This document shows, in pieces, positions 43,680 to 51,087 of a DNA stretch of 64,000 nucleotides. Below the pieces are notes generated by a model. It was not told where the DNA came from. It worked only from the letters and a program-made list of their open reading frames with translations, and ran no database searches. A program made the translations under genes and the position numbers. The stretch comes from Archangium sp. (lineage in GTDB: Bacteria; Myxococcota; Myxococcia; Myxococcales; Myxococcaceae): assembly GCA_030695565.1 (NCBI GenBank), contig JAUYRZ010000085.1, forward strand, positions 1 through 64,000, in the 5' to 3' direction. How positions within the stretch are numbered: the first letter of the stretch is position 1; each line of letters starts with the position of its first letter.

Positions 43680-43983
43680 CGTGCCTCCCAACCGGACAAC
43701 CTCGCCGGTACAGCGGGTCTGCCGATCAGGGCACGAGGGGCCTTCTGGGCCACTCGTCACGCCATGAAGCGGTTTCCCGCTTCACTCTCTCCCGGAGACC
43801 ACGGCCGACCGTTTCATCCAGACTGCGATGAAATGAGGCCCCGCGGCTTTGCGACCCCAGGGTTTCCCCGGGTGTGCCCTGATCAGGAGACGGTGTTGTC
43901 AGCAGAGTACGAGTGCTTCGTCACTCAGGTCAAACACACCTCTTGCGACACCGCGCGACCCCATGTAAGGCGCGCCCCTTCAC
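43680..43983. promoter_or_regulatory. 304-nt control region between the surface operon and tRNA-Met
   Basis: No gene was found here. Two dyads stand out: a 7-bp GAAGCGG/CCGCTTC hairpin (43766-43783), and a 10-bp inverted repeat GATCAGGGCA (43724-43733) with TGCCCTGATC (43875-43884). The right copy overlaps a palindromic CCTGATCAGG at 43878-43887. Promoters for the minus-strand operon and the plus-strand tRNA must lie here; I cannot assign -35/-10 elements firmly. Confidence 0.4.
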
Positions 43984-44057
43984 GGCCAAGTAGCTCAGCT
44001 GGTTAGAGCGGCGGTCTCATAATCCGCAGGTAGTCGGTTCGAGTCCGACCTTGGCCA
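43984..44057 (+). tRNA. tRNA-Met (CAT anticodon)
   Basis: A full cloverleaf folds: acceptor GGCCAAG/CTTGGCC, D arm GCTC/GAGC, anticodon stem with loop CTCATAA (anticodon CAT at 44018-44020; the innermost T-T pair is mismatched), T arm GTCGG/CCGAC with TTCGAGT. Discriminator A at 44057; CCA is not encoded. The sequence features favour elongator Met, but a CAT tRNA-Ile2 (lysidine-modified) is an alternative. Confidence 0.9.
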
Positions 44058-44061
44058 CTTC

Positions 44062-44097
44062 AGCTCTGGATGCTTCGGCATCCAGGGCTGTTTTTTT
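44062..44097 (+). terminator. Intrinsic terminator with a TTCG tetraloop
   Basis: A 12-bp stem (44062-44073 with 44078-44089, one G-T pair) with a TTCG loop is followed by G and a run of seven T (44091-44097). It sits 5 nt downstream of tRNA-Met. Confidence 0.93.
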
Positions 44098-44171
44098 GAC
44101 CTCTTGGCGAAGCGACGGTCTTCTCTGGGCTGCAGGTTGGTACCGACCTGTAGCGCCTGAGGGAGACCCGC

Positions 44172-44408
44172 ATGCAAGACACGACGATGCTTGGACGTAC
44201 GTTGGAGACCAGTGGTGTTCAGAGCCACACCTCCACCCACGTGGAGCCTGAGAAGACCGAGGTGGTGAGCACCCACGTGCTGGTCGAGCAGGAGAAGGTC
44301 GACGCGCTCCGTGAGCTCTCCCGCCGCACCCGCATCGCGCAGAGCGAGTACCTGCGTGAAGCGGTCGACGACCTGCTCAGCAAGTACGAGAAGAAGGAGC
44401 TGCCGTAA
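44172..44408 (+). CDS. Ribbon-helix-helix (CopG-like) protein
   Basis: 78 residues with a GGGAG ribosome-binding site 6 nt before the ATG. After an unstructured first third ('TSGVQSHTSTHVEPEKTE'), a typical ribbon-helix-helix follows: 'THVLVEQEKVDALRELSRRTRIAQSEYLREAVDDLLSKYE' (about 34-73), with the strand VLVEQ, then helices. This fold binds DNA as a dimer; short RHH proteins serve as antitoxins, plasmid regulators or local repressors. The stop and the ATG of a 43-residue ORF overlap as TAATG, so the two are translationally coupled. The regulated genes are not known. Confidence 0.8.
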   Translation: MQDTTMLGRTLETSGVQSHTSTHVEPEKTEVVSTHVLVEQEKVDALRELSRRTRIAQSEYLREAVDDLLSKYEKKELP

Positions 44409-44539
44409 TGCAGCCGCTGGCCATCGCGTGGCGACCGCGCGTGGTGTTCGCCTCGAAGGTGACGGAGCGGGTCGAGGCAGGAGAAGCGCCTTCACCGCTG
44501 CACGAGGCGATTCGCGCCTATCTCGAACACACGCGCTGA
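44408..44539 (+). CDS. 43-residue small protein coupled to the RHH gene
   Basis: The ATG at 44408 overlaps the RHH stop by 1 nt (TAATG), preceded by AAGGAG with 8-nt spacing. The 43-residue product reads MQPLAIAWRPRVVFASKV at its start and ends with 'LHEAIRAYLEHTR', an amphipathic helix. No family is recognised. A tight RHH-plus-short-ORF pair recalls a toxin-antitoxin or regulator-peptide unit, but it is much shorter than RelE or MazF toxins, so that is only a suggestion. A REP-like element follows immediately after its stop. Confidence 0.6.
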   Translation: MQPLAIAWRPRVVFASKVTERVEAGEAPSPLHEAIRAYLEHTR

Positions 44540-44541
44540 AG

Positions 44542-44585
44542 TCTCCCTCGCCCTGCGAAGCGGGGAGAGGGTCGGGGTGAGGGGC
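44542..44585. repeat. REP-like palindrome copy
   Basis: Practically the same as 34121-34164 across the arm and tail (CCCTGCGAAGC, GGGGAGAGGGT, CGGGGTGAGGGG). It lies between convergent genes, 2 nt after the small ORF's stop. Confidence 0.85.
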
Positions 44586-44588
44586 CAA

Positions 44589-45320
44589 CTAGGGAAGCTG
44601 CTGCCGCGAAGGCGGCGCTTCGACCTGGGTCTCGAGCGGCTCGATGGTGGCCTGAGCGACCAGCTGCTTACTCGAGGCCTCTGCGCTCTCCTTCTTGGCC
44701 TTGCGGTGCGCGCGCCAGCGATTGAAGAGAATGCTCGCCACCACCAGCGCGATCAGCACGCCGATCACCTTGCGTTCGCCCGCGGCGATGCGCGCGAGCA
44801 ACGACTCGATGTCTGAGCCGAAGTAGTAGCCCAGCAGCACGAAGATGGGCGCCGAAGCGAGCGCCGCGATCGAGTCGTAGAGCAGGAAGTGGGAGTAGCG
44901 CATGCCCACCGAGCCCGCCGTGAAGTACGTCACCGTGCGCACGCCGGGCAGAAACCGCGCGAGCATGACGATCTTCTCGCCGTGCTTCTTGAACATGCCT
45001 TCGACCTGCGCCCGCTTCTCGGGCGTGACGATGCGCGCGAAGAAACCAGGCGCGGTGCTGACCTGCGAGCCGACCTTGCGCCCGAAGCGGCCCCCCAGGG
45101 CGAACATGATCGAGTCGCCGATGATGATGCCCAGGTAGCCCACCAGCATCATCACCCAGAGGTTGGCCTGGCCGCGGTGCACCAGCACCCCGCCCATCAC
45201 GAGGGGAATGTCTTCAGGGAGCGGGAGGCCGAACCCGGCCGCCAGCAGCACCACGAAGATGAGCCCATAAGCGGTCAGCCCGGCAGCAGAGCCGAGGAGC
45301 GCGATCAGGAAGTCCTTCAC
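44589..45320 (-). CDS. DedA/SNARE-associated family membrane protein
   Basis: 243 residues of the DedA (VTT-domain) family. It has an N-terminal hydrophobic segment, then the reentrant loop with 'GFGLPLPEDIPLVMGGVLVHRG', the conserved 'ALGGRFGRK', and 'ARFLPGVRTVTYFTAGSVGM' near 120-140, matching the family's F/Y-x-x-R and R-x-x-P-x-x-R features. DedA proteins carry lipid flippase or proton-coupled functions for undecaprenyl phosphate and phosphatidylethanolamine. The C-terminus is a charged tail (KAKKESAEASSKQ). It is separated by only 3 nt from the secreted protein gene upstream, last in a minus-strand run. Confidence 0.92.
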   Translation of the reverse strand: MKDFLIALLGSAAGLTAYGLIFVVLLAAGFGLPLPEDIPLVMGGVLVHRGQANLWVMMLVGYLGIIIGDSIMFALGGRFGRKVGSQVSTAPGFFARIVTPEKRAQVEGMFKKHGEKIVMLARFLPGVRTVTYFTAGSVGMRYSHFLLYDSIAALASAPIFVLLGYYFGSDIESLLARIAAGERKVIGVLIALVVASILFNRWRAHRKAKKESAEASSKQLVAQATIEPLETQVEAPPSRQQLP

Positions 45321-45323
45321 GCG

Positions 45324-46319
45324 TCACTTCTTCGCAGGGCGGCGGGTCTCGATCTTCTGCATGGCATCCAGGACGAGGGTGTCGAGTGGTTTGCCTTCAT
45401 CGAACAGCTTCGAGATGTCCTTGATTCCGTAGTACCCACGGCCGGCCGCTGCCTCGAAGGCCGCGTCGTTCGCTTCGGTCGCGCGCAGGGCGATCGCCGT
45501 GGTGATGGTGGCGGTGGCGTAGTCCTGCAGGGACTGCTCGGTGGCGCCGGCCAGCTGCGCTTCCCGAAGCACGGCCACGCCCCCCGCCCACTTGCCGACC
45601 TGGCGAGAGACGGCGGGCTCCACCCAGAGACGGGAGAACTCGCGGATGACGCCTTCGACGTTCGGCTTGTCACTGGGGCCCACGATGATGAAGGCCTCGC
45701 CGGCTTCACCGAGCACGGCGCGAACCTGATCCTGCGAGTCGAGCAGGTTGACCACGATCAACGATTCGGTGGCTTCAGGCACCTTGAGCAAGGCGCGCGC
45801 GCGGCCCAGGGGGAAGTCGGTGCCGGTGAGGTACGACTTGAGCACCTTGCGGTAGTCGCCCTGCACCGTGCCCATCAGCTCCTCGAGCTTCCAGCCGGCC
45901 CACGCCTTGGCGAGCAGCTGCTCGAGGCCCTTGAGCTCCTGGAGATCCTTCGCTTTGGCGCCCGCGGCGAACGGCGGCTGATCGCTGCCCACCACGTAGG
46001 AGAGGTAGCGGCGCAGCCCCGTGGGGTGAGCGTCGAAGAAGGCGTCGGCCGCCTTGCGCACCTCGGGGTCGCCACCGATCACCCGCCCGCGGACCAGCTG
46101 GCGAACCGGGTGGTAGATCACCTTGGGGATCGGGTCACGCCGGGTGACCGGGCCCTGATCGAACCCCATCGCGTTGAACACCGCGAAGAGGGCGAAGACG
46201 CGCTCATCGTTGCGGAGCTCCACACCTTCCCCGGTGTAGAGACTGGCGAACCAGTCGCCCTTCGAGCCGGCAAAGGCAGGAGAGGCGAGGATCACGAGAA
46301 GCGCGAAGAGACGAGCCAT
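45324..46319 (-). CDS. Secreted protein of unknown function
   Basis: 331 residues with a signal peptide (MARLFALLVILASPAFAG, cleavage after AFA). The mature chain is largely alpha-helical, with 'DWFASLYTGEGVELRNDERVFALFAVFNAMGFD' at the start, 'DAHPTGLRRYLSYVVGSD' and 'EGVIREFSRLWVEPAVSR' in the middle. The order of helices recalls DUF4932-like putative metallopeptidases but I see no HExxH, so catalysis is not supported. It ends in a basic tail (RRPAKK). It lies 3 nt upstream of the DedA gene and is probably cotranscribed with it. A periplasmic location is expected. Confidence 0.7.
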   Translation of the reverse strand: MARLFALLVILASPAFAGSKGDWFASLYTGEGVELRNDERVFALFAVFNAMGFDQGPVTRRDPIPKVIYHPVRQLVRGRVIGGDPEVRKAADAFFDAHPTGLRRYLSYVVGSDQPPFAAGAKAKDLQELKGLEQLLAKAWAGWKLEELMGTVQGDYRKVLKSYLTGTDFPLGRARALLKVPEATESLIVVNLLDSQDQVRAVLGEAGEAFIIVGPSDKPNVEGVIREFSRLWVEPAVSRQVGKWAGGVAVLREAQLAGATEQSLQDYATATITTAIALRATEANDAAFEAAAGRGYYGIKDISKLFDEGKPLDTLVLDAMQKIETRRPAKK

Positions 46320-46385
46320 TGCGCCTCAGGTAGCCCACGGAAGCACCTGCATCAAGGGGCTTTCCGGTGAGACAGGCAGGTGGCG

Positions 46386-46838
46386 TCAGGTGCGCGCGAC
46401 GAGCGACCGCAAGGCGTCCTTGTTTGCGGCGACCTTGAGGCCGAACTGGGTGCAGATGGCCATGAGCAACTTCATGCAGGCCTGGGGCTTGGTGGCCACC
46501 AGCTTCTGAAAGTCGGCCTGGCGGATCTCGAAGGCGGTGACCGCCGTAGAGGCCGTGGCGGTGCACAGGCGCTGCCCGGGGGTGATCAACGAGAGCTCAC
46601 CCAGCCAATCGCCGGGGCCGAGTTCTCCGAGCGAAAGATCGCCGCGTTCACCGCGGGTGGAGAGCGCGACTTTTCCTTCGCCGACCACCAACATCGAGTC
46701 CGAGACCATGGTCTCCGCGAAGATGAGCGCGCCTGCGGGATAGCTCTTGGGGCTGCAGATGCCCGCGAGGATCTGAATGCCCGTGTCCGTAAAGCCTGAG
46801 AGCAATCCGCAGGCCCGGAGCCCTTCCGCTGCCGTCAT
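46386..46838 (-). CDS. Cyclic-nucleotide-binding domain protein
   Basis: 150 residues, a single cNMP-binding beta-barrel of the CRP family without an attached DNA-binding domain. It has the conserved 'PAGALIFAETMVSDSMLVVGEGKVALS' strands and the phosphate-binding cassette region 'LGPGDWLGELSLITPGQRLCTATA', then the closing helix. In this family the cassette normally ends with R and S/T contacts to the phosphate; 'GQRLCTA' keeps the Arg. A nucleotide sensor working by protein interaction is likely. It is encoded upstream of the secreted-protein/DedA pair in the same direction (66 nt gap). Confidence 0.85.
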   Translation of the reverse strand: MTAAEGLRACGLLSGFTDTGIQILAGICSPKSYPAGALIFAETMVSDSMLVVGEGKVALSTRGERGDLSLGELGPGDWLGELSLITPGQRLCTATASTAVTAFEIRQADFQKLVATKPQACMKLLMAICTQFGLKVAANKDALRSLVART

Positions 46839-46887
46839 GGGCGGAAAGGTACCACGGCAAGAGAGGGGCGGCGCATTTCCAACCAGC

Positions 46888-48075
46888 TCAGGGGCAAGTG
46901 ACGCCTGCGCTCTCCACCATCGACTTCGCCTTGCGGGAACCCAGCTTGACCGCCTTGCAGAGATCCTGAGCGGCGCCCGCTTTGTCGGCCTTCGCGTCTT
47001 TCAGCACCCCGCGCAGCATCCAGGCCACCGCGTCATCGGGCGCGGCAGCGATCAGCCCATCCACTTCTTTCCAGGCTTCTTCGGGCTGATTGGTGGTGAC
47101 CAGCAGCGCGGCGAGATCCTGCCGGTTGTCGAGCCAGTGGGGCGCGATGCGGCGGGCTTCTTCGTAGAACTTCTGCGCCTCGGGGAGCTTGCCTTCACGC
47201 ACGGCGACCAGCCCCGCCAGGTGCTGCGCGGCGGCGAACTGGGGGCAGGCCAGGGCCACGGCCAACGCCGGAGAGGTCTGCTTGAGGGTGGTGTTGGTGG
47301 CGCGGGCGAGCAGGTACGAGGCTTCGGGCGAGGGTTTCTCCACCAGGCCCAGCGCCTGAACGTCGTTGGCCACTTTGGCGAGCTGAGCGGCGTCGTCCGC
47401 GCGGCGGCAGGCGGCAGGGGGCACCGGCTCCCTCCAGGTCGAGTAGACCGTGTCGAGCGTGGCGAAGGGATCGCCCAGGGGCACCTTCACCTCGGTCAGC
47501 GTGCCACGGCTCAGGAAGACGCCTGCACCTCCCACCACCAGCAGCAGCGCCACGCCCCCCAGAATCATCGGCAGCTTCGAAGGGGGCCGCGCCACGACGG
47601 GCACCACCGCAGCCTGCGAAACCGGAGCGGCGGGGGGCGCGGTGAGCCCCTTCTTCTCGGAGTACCAGGCCAGAATGGTGACCATCGAGTTGAGGCTGGC
47701 CACCACCTCCTCGAGACCGACCTTCACGCCCGAGTCGCCCAGGCTTCCGGCGTGATCGTGGGCCGAGAGGTTTCCCCACGCCTGCACGGTGCTCATGTGA
47801 GCGAGCACGTTGGTGGGGATGATGCCGGCGTTGGCCTGCTGGCGGAACTTGGTGACGAGCTCGTCGAGCATCGCCTTGCCGGGCGTCTGCTTGAGCTCTT
47901 CGGTCACCAGGGAGCGCAAGATCGCCTCGAGCACCAGGCGGGCGTTCTGCATCACGCCTTTGTAATCTTGCGCCCTGCCCCGGGCGACCATGGTCTGGAG
48001 ATCTTCCTGCGCGCGGCCGAAGCGTGGCGCGAGGTCGGCCATCTTCTGCAGCAGCGGTTCGATGTCGACGGCCAT
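46888..48075 (-). CDS. Membrane protein with DUF4145-like N-terminus and C-terminal TPR-like repeats
   Basis: 395 residues. The first 140 residues look like the DUF4145/HEPN-related module: 'NARLVLEAILRSLVTEELKQTPGKAMLDELVTKFRQQ' and 'STVQAWGNLSAHDH'. This alpha fold is common near defence and restriction genes and also in general scaffold proteins. A transmembrane helix follows (about 168-188, 'LPMILGGVALLLVVGGAGVFL'), and the last 200 residues carry TPR-like units ('LAGLVAVREGKLPEAQKFYEEARRIAPHW', 'AWMLRGVLKDAKADKAGAAQDLCKAV'). The N-terminus is thus cytoplasmic and the TPR part periplasmic, or the reverse. The ATG is 3 nt after the stop of the CsgG-like gene, so the two are a linked pair. 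Confidence 0.75.
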   Translation of the reverse strand: MAVDIEPLLQKMADLAPRFGRAQEDLQTMVARGRAQDYKGVMQNARLVLEAILRSLVTEELKQTPGKAMLDELVTKFRQQANAGIIPTNVLAHMSTVQAWGNLSAHDHAGSLGDSGVKVGLEEVVASLNSMVTILAWYSEKKGLTAPPAAPVSQAAVVPVVARPPSKLPMILGGVALLLVVGGAGVFLSRGTLTEVKVPLGDPFATLDTVYSTWREPVPPAACRRADDAAQLAKVANDVQALGLVEKPSPEASYLLARATNTTLKQTSPALAVALACPQFAAAQHLAGLVAVREGKLPEAQKFYEEARRIAPHWLDNRQDLAALLVTTNQPEEAWKEVDGLIAAAPDDAVAWMLRGVLKDAKADKAGAAQDLCKAVKLGSRKAKSMVESAGVTCP

Positions 48076-48078
48076 GAC

Positions 48079-48756
48079 TCAGTCCCTCAAGGAGAGCAGG
48101 TCGAGCTGCGCGAGCTTGAAGCCGGGCTGCTCCTTGACCACTTCGGCCAGCAGCTTCTTCGCCGCGGCGGGGTCCTTCTTGTCCTTCGCGTCGAGGGCGC
48201 GGGCGTACTTCACGCCGGTCGAAAGCGTCAGCTTGTAGTTGCGCTTCTCGGGCGGCTCGTACGCGGCGATCGACCCGAGCGCGACCAGCTTCTGGCTCAG
48301 GTCTTCCACCAGCTTCTCTTCGGCCGCGTAGATGTCGTTGGGGTCGAGCATCACCTTGGCGCTCGTGACCTCGTCGAACTGCGGGTAGGCCATCACGCGC
48401 GAGACGATGCGGCACTGGCTCTTGCCCAGGCACACCAGGTTGCCGATCACGAGGTACTCCACGCCGAGGATCTTCCCCAGCCTGGCGAAGGTCGACTTGT
48501 CGGCGTACTTCGTCTGGCCGAGGTCGAGCTCCTTGATCGCGTCTTCCAGCTTCTCGCGCTCGAGTACCTTGAGGGCCGGGTTCGCGGTGAAGTCGGTGAT
48601 CAACAGCGCGGCGAGCCCCTTGGTGAACGCGGTCAGGTCGGCATCGGTGGTCGAGGCGTCGAAGTAGAGCACCGCGACCCGGGGTTTCACTCCGGCATCA
48701 GGCGTGGCGGCAAGAGCGGGAACCGCCAGGAGGAGCAGAGCAGCGAGTCTGAGCAT
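48079..48756 (-). CDS. CsgG-like secreted protein
   Basis: 225 residues with a signal peptide (MLRLAALLLLAVPALAATPDAG) and a core resembling the CsgG/HfaB fold: 'RVAVLYFDASTTDADLTAFTKGLAALLITDFTANPALKVLERE', then 'LGVEYLVIGNLVCLGKSQCRIVSRVMAYPQFDEV'. That opening strand plus 'LLITDFTANP..KVLER' is the landmark of the family, which includes the curli secretion channel but also many other periplasmic factors. The channel-forming residues are not visible here and there are no curli genes nearby, so a curli role is not claimed. The chain is cut short compared with CsgG (about 277 residues). It is translated just ahead of the DUF4145-like/TPR protein. Confidence 0.75.
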   Translation of the reverse strand: MLRLAALLLLAVPALAATPDAGVKPRVAVLYFDASTTDADLTAFTKGLAALLITDFTANPALKVLEREKLEDAIKELDLGQTKYADKSTFARLGKILGVEYLVIGNLVCLGKSQCRIVSRVMAYPQFDEVTSAKVMLDPNDIYAAEEKLVEDLSQKLVALGSIAAYEPPEKRNYKLTLSTGVKYARALDAKDKKDPAAAKKLLAEVVKEQPGFKLAQLDLLSLRD

Positions 48757-48793
48757 GGCGGGGGATTTCTAGCAGGTATGCTGGCCACCCCGC

Positions 48794-51070
48794 ATGGATG
48801 CCGCTCTCAGCCAGGCCCTCGACGCCCTGCTCGACCCGCAGCAGATCCGCTGGAGCCGCGAGCGCACTCAGCTCGGCCAGGAGCCCGCCGAGAACGAGTT
48901 TTTCCTGGGCGTGGGGAGCCGCGACGCCGAGCTGCCACCCCACCCGCGCATGCTCTCGTGGAAGCTGCCGCAGTGGCGCACCAGGAACCTGCGTTCGACC
49001 ACCGAAGCCGTGCTGCTGAGCGCCGACGTGCTCGACACGCTCTCCACGCCGCTCACCTTCCGGCAGCACGACGCCACCTTCGACTGTCTGACCGCCGCGG
49101 TCTTCGCCACCTACCGGGTGCTGCACAAACGCTGGCCTGACAACTCCGGCGCGTTGGTCGAGTACGTCAGCGAGTGGGAACAGGGCCGCACGGAGATCGC
49201 CGGCCATTACGCGCGCGCGTTCGCCTCGGTCTACTACGCGTCGATGCAGCTCTTCCGCACCACCGACGGGAGCCCCTCGCGAGAGCTGGTGGCGCTGATC
49301 ACCGGCGCGCTCGAGCTGCAGCTCGACCTGGGCGGCTTGCAGACGTTGCCCGAGCAGCTGGTGCCCAAGCGGGTGAGCCGGCGCCTCAAGGCCGACGCCG
49401 ACCTCTACCAGGCCGAGCTCTCACGTGGCTGGAAGGTGCAGGTCGACCTCCCGGTGGACAACCAGCCCGGTGCGTATCGCCGCATCGACGCGCTGTTCCT
49501 CTCCTCGCCGCAAGACGTCACGGTGCTCAAGCTGCTGGCAAGGCCCGATGCGCAGGCGTCTTCGTACGGCCGTGGCTTCGAGCTGATGGCGGTGCACGCG
49601 CCCAACGAGCTCAACGCGTGGGGCCGGCACACCATCACCATCGCGCCCGAGAGCCCGGGCACGCTCGACGATCTCGCCCTGCAGCTCGACCGGGTGGAAG
49701 GTGATCTGGCGATCGACGGCACGCCGCGGGTCAAAGGCAAACCGCGCTTCACCTATCAGCCCGAAGAACTGGGAGGCCTCGCCGACCCCTGGTACTCCGA
49801 CGGCTACGCGTGGACGAAGCGGCGCTGCACCATCGTCGCCCCGCCCTTCTCCGGTTCGCGGCTGTCGCGTGAGCAGATCTGGGAAGCGCTCTGGCGACGT
49901 TTTCACGTGGGCAGGAACGTGCACGTCACCTCGTCGCGCACGATCTTCTGCCGGGCATATCGCAGCAAGCAGCGGGTCAAACGAGAAAGCCTGATCGCCG
50001 AAGGCTGGGCGGTGATGGGCGCGCCCGACGTGGCGCACGCGTTTCTCCCTTCGGTGACCAGCTCGTTCGCGGGCGGCGACGTCACGCACTTCGAGCGCAA
50101 AGAAGGCAGCCGCACCCTGCACCTCTCGCTCTACCCGAACCAGCTGGCGCTCATCTGGGTGGAGTTCGTCGACACCCGACCCACCACCTTGCTCGAGCTG
50201 GCCACGCGCCAGGCCGCCCTCGCGTCGGGCGGATCCCTGGGGGAGCTCCCCGCGATCGCCGCGCTCCAGAGCCGCTTCGAGCCGGTGGAGAACTCGCGCT
50301 GGCTGGTGTTCGGCGCCTACCGGCTCAACCGCGCGCGCTCCACCATGCTCGACGGCTCACGCTCGGTGCAGGGGCTCTTTCATGCGCTGGCCAGCGCCGA
50401 GCCGCCCACGCTGGAGAACCTGCCTTCGGAAGCCGAAGACGCCGCCCGCCGCGTGCAGGCCATGCGCGACGTGGAGCACTGGTTCACCCCCAAAGGCGGC
50501 GCGCGCCTCGAGCTGCGGCTCGATGACAGCGCCGAGCCGCCTCCGCTCGATCAAGACTTCGCGCTGTTCCTGCTCGCCACGGGTCAACGGTACGTGGCCT
50601 TCGAGCTGACCCGGCGCATGGGCGCGGTGGAGCGCGCCTCACGCACCGAACGCTGGCAGAAGATGGCGCCCACCCGGCATCTGCGCGCCGACGTGATGCT
50701 CTTCACCAACTCGCTCTGGTACGCGCGCGTGTCCGACAGCCCCGAGCTCAACTGGCGCTATGACGCGTGGCGAGAGCTGCACGGCATGCAGGACACCGTG
50801 TCGGCCTTGCGCGATCAGACCACCGAGTTGGACGAGTACCGGAAGCAGCGGTTCGAGGCGATGGTGGGGGTGATGTTGTTCGTCTTCCTGCCCATCACCA
50901 TCGCGTCGGGCTTCTTCTCGGGCGCGCAGTTCAACGAGATGGATCTGCGGCTGGGTTTGCCGTGGACCACCGGCGGGTGGGTGCTCTTCGGGCTCTACAC
51001 CGCGTTCTTCTCAGTGCTCGTGTTCGGCACCGTGATCGTGCTGCGGCTGGTGTCGTCGAGGAAACGTTAG
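48794..51070 (+). CDS. Large membrane protein of CorA-like shape, unknown function
   Basis: 758 residues, starting MDAALSQALDALLDPQQIRWSRERTQ. Most of the chain (1-690) is soluble, alpha/beta, with many Arg, Glu and Trp residues and no recognised catalytic motif. Near the end is a helical stretch ('ELHGMQDTVSALRDQTTELDEYRKQRFEAMVGVMLF') running into two hydrophobic helices (about 690-712 and 725-752), finishing RLVSSRKR. This long-helix plus two-helix ending is the architecture of CorA-type magnesium channels, though the GMN signature between the helices is absent; I see 'GFFSGAQFNEMDLRLG' there instead. So it is CorA-like in shape only. It is divergent from the CsgG-like gene by 37 nt. Confidence 0.7.
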   Translation: MDAALSQALDALLDPQQIRWSRERTQLGQEPAENEFFLGVGSRDAELPPHPRMLSWKLPQWRTRNLRSTTEAVLLSADVLDTLSTPLTFRQHDATFDCLTAAVFATYRVLHKRWPDNSGALVEYVSEWEQGRTEIAGHYARAFASVYYASMQLFRTTDGSPSRELVALITGALELQLDLGGLQTLPEQLVPKRVSRRLKADADLYQAELSRGWKVQVDLPVDNQPGAYRRIDALFLSSPQDVTVLKLLARPDAQASSYGRGFELMAVHAPNELNAWGRHTITIAPESPGTLDDLALQLDRVEGDLAIDGTPRVKGKPRFTYQPEELGGLADPWYSDGYAWTKRRCTIVAPPFSGSRLSREQIWEALWRRFHVGRNVHVTSSRTIFCRAYRSKQRVKRESLIAEGWAVMGAPDVAHAFLPSVTSSFAGGDVTHFERKEGSRTLHLSLYPNQLALIWVEFVDTRPTTLLELATRQAALASGGSLGELPAIAALQSRFEPVENSRWLVFGAYRLNRARSTMLDGSRSVQGLFHALASAEPPTLENLPSEAEDAARRVQAMRDVEHWFTPKGGARLELRLDDSAEPPPLDQDFALFLLATGQRYVAFELTRRMGAVERASRTERWQKMAPTRHLRADVMLFTNSLWYARVSDSPELNWRYDAWRELHGMQDTVSALRDQTTELDEYRKQRFEAMVGVMLFVFLPITIASGFFSGAQFNEMDLRLGLPWTTGGWVLFGLYTAFFSVLVFGTVIVLRLVSSRKR

Positions 51071-51087
51071 AAAGCTCCCGCAGTTCA

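Noticed and set aside
43984-44057. tRNA-Ile2 (lysidine) instead of tRNA-Met
   Set aside because: Not excluded, but overall sequence and common occurrence favour Met; a dedicated classifier is needed to settle it.
48079-48756. A curli secretion operon
   Set aside because: Only the CsgG-like fold is present; no csgA, csgB, csgE or csgF-like genes lie nearby and the protein is shorter than CsgG.
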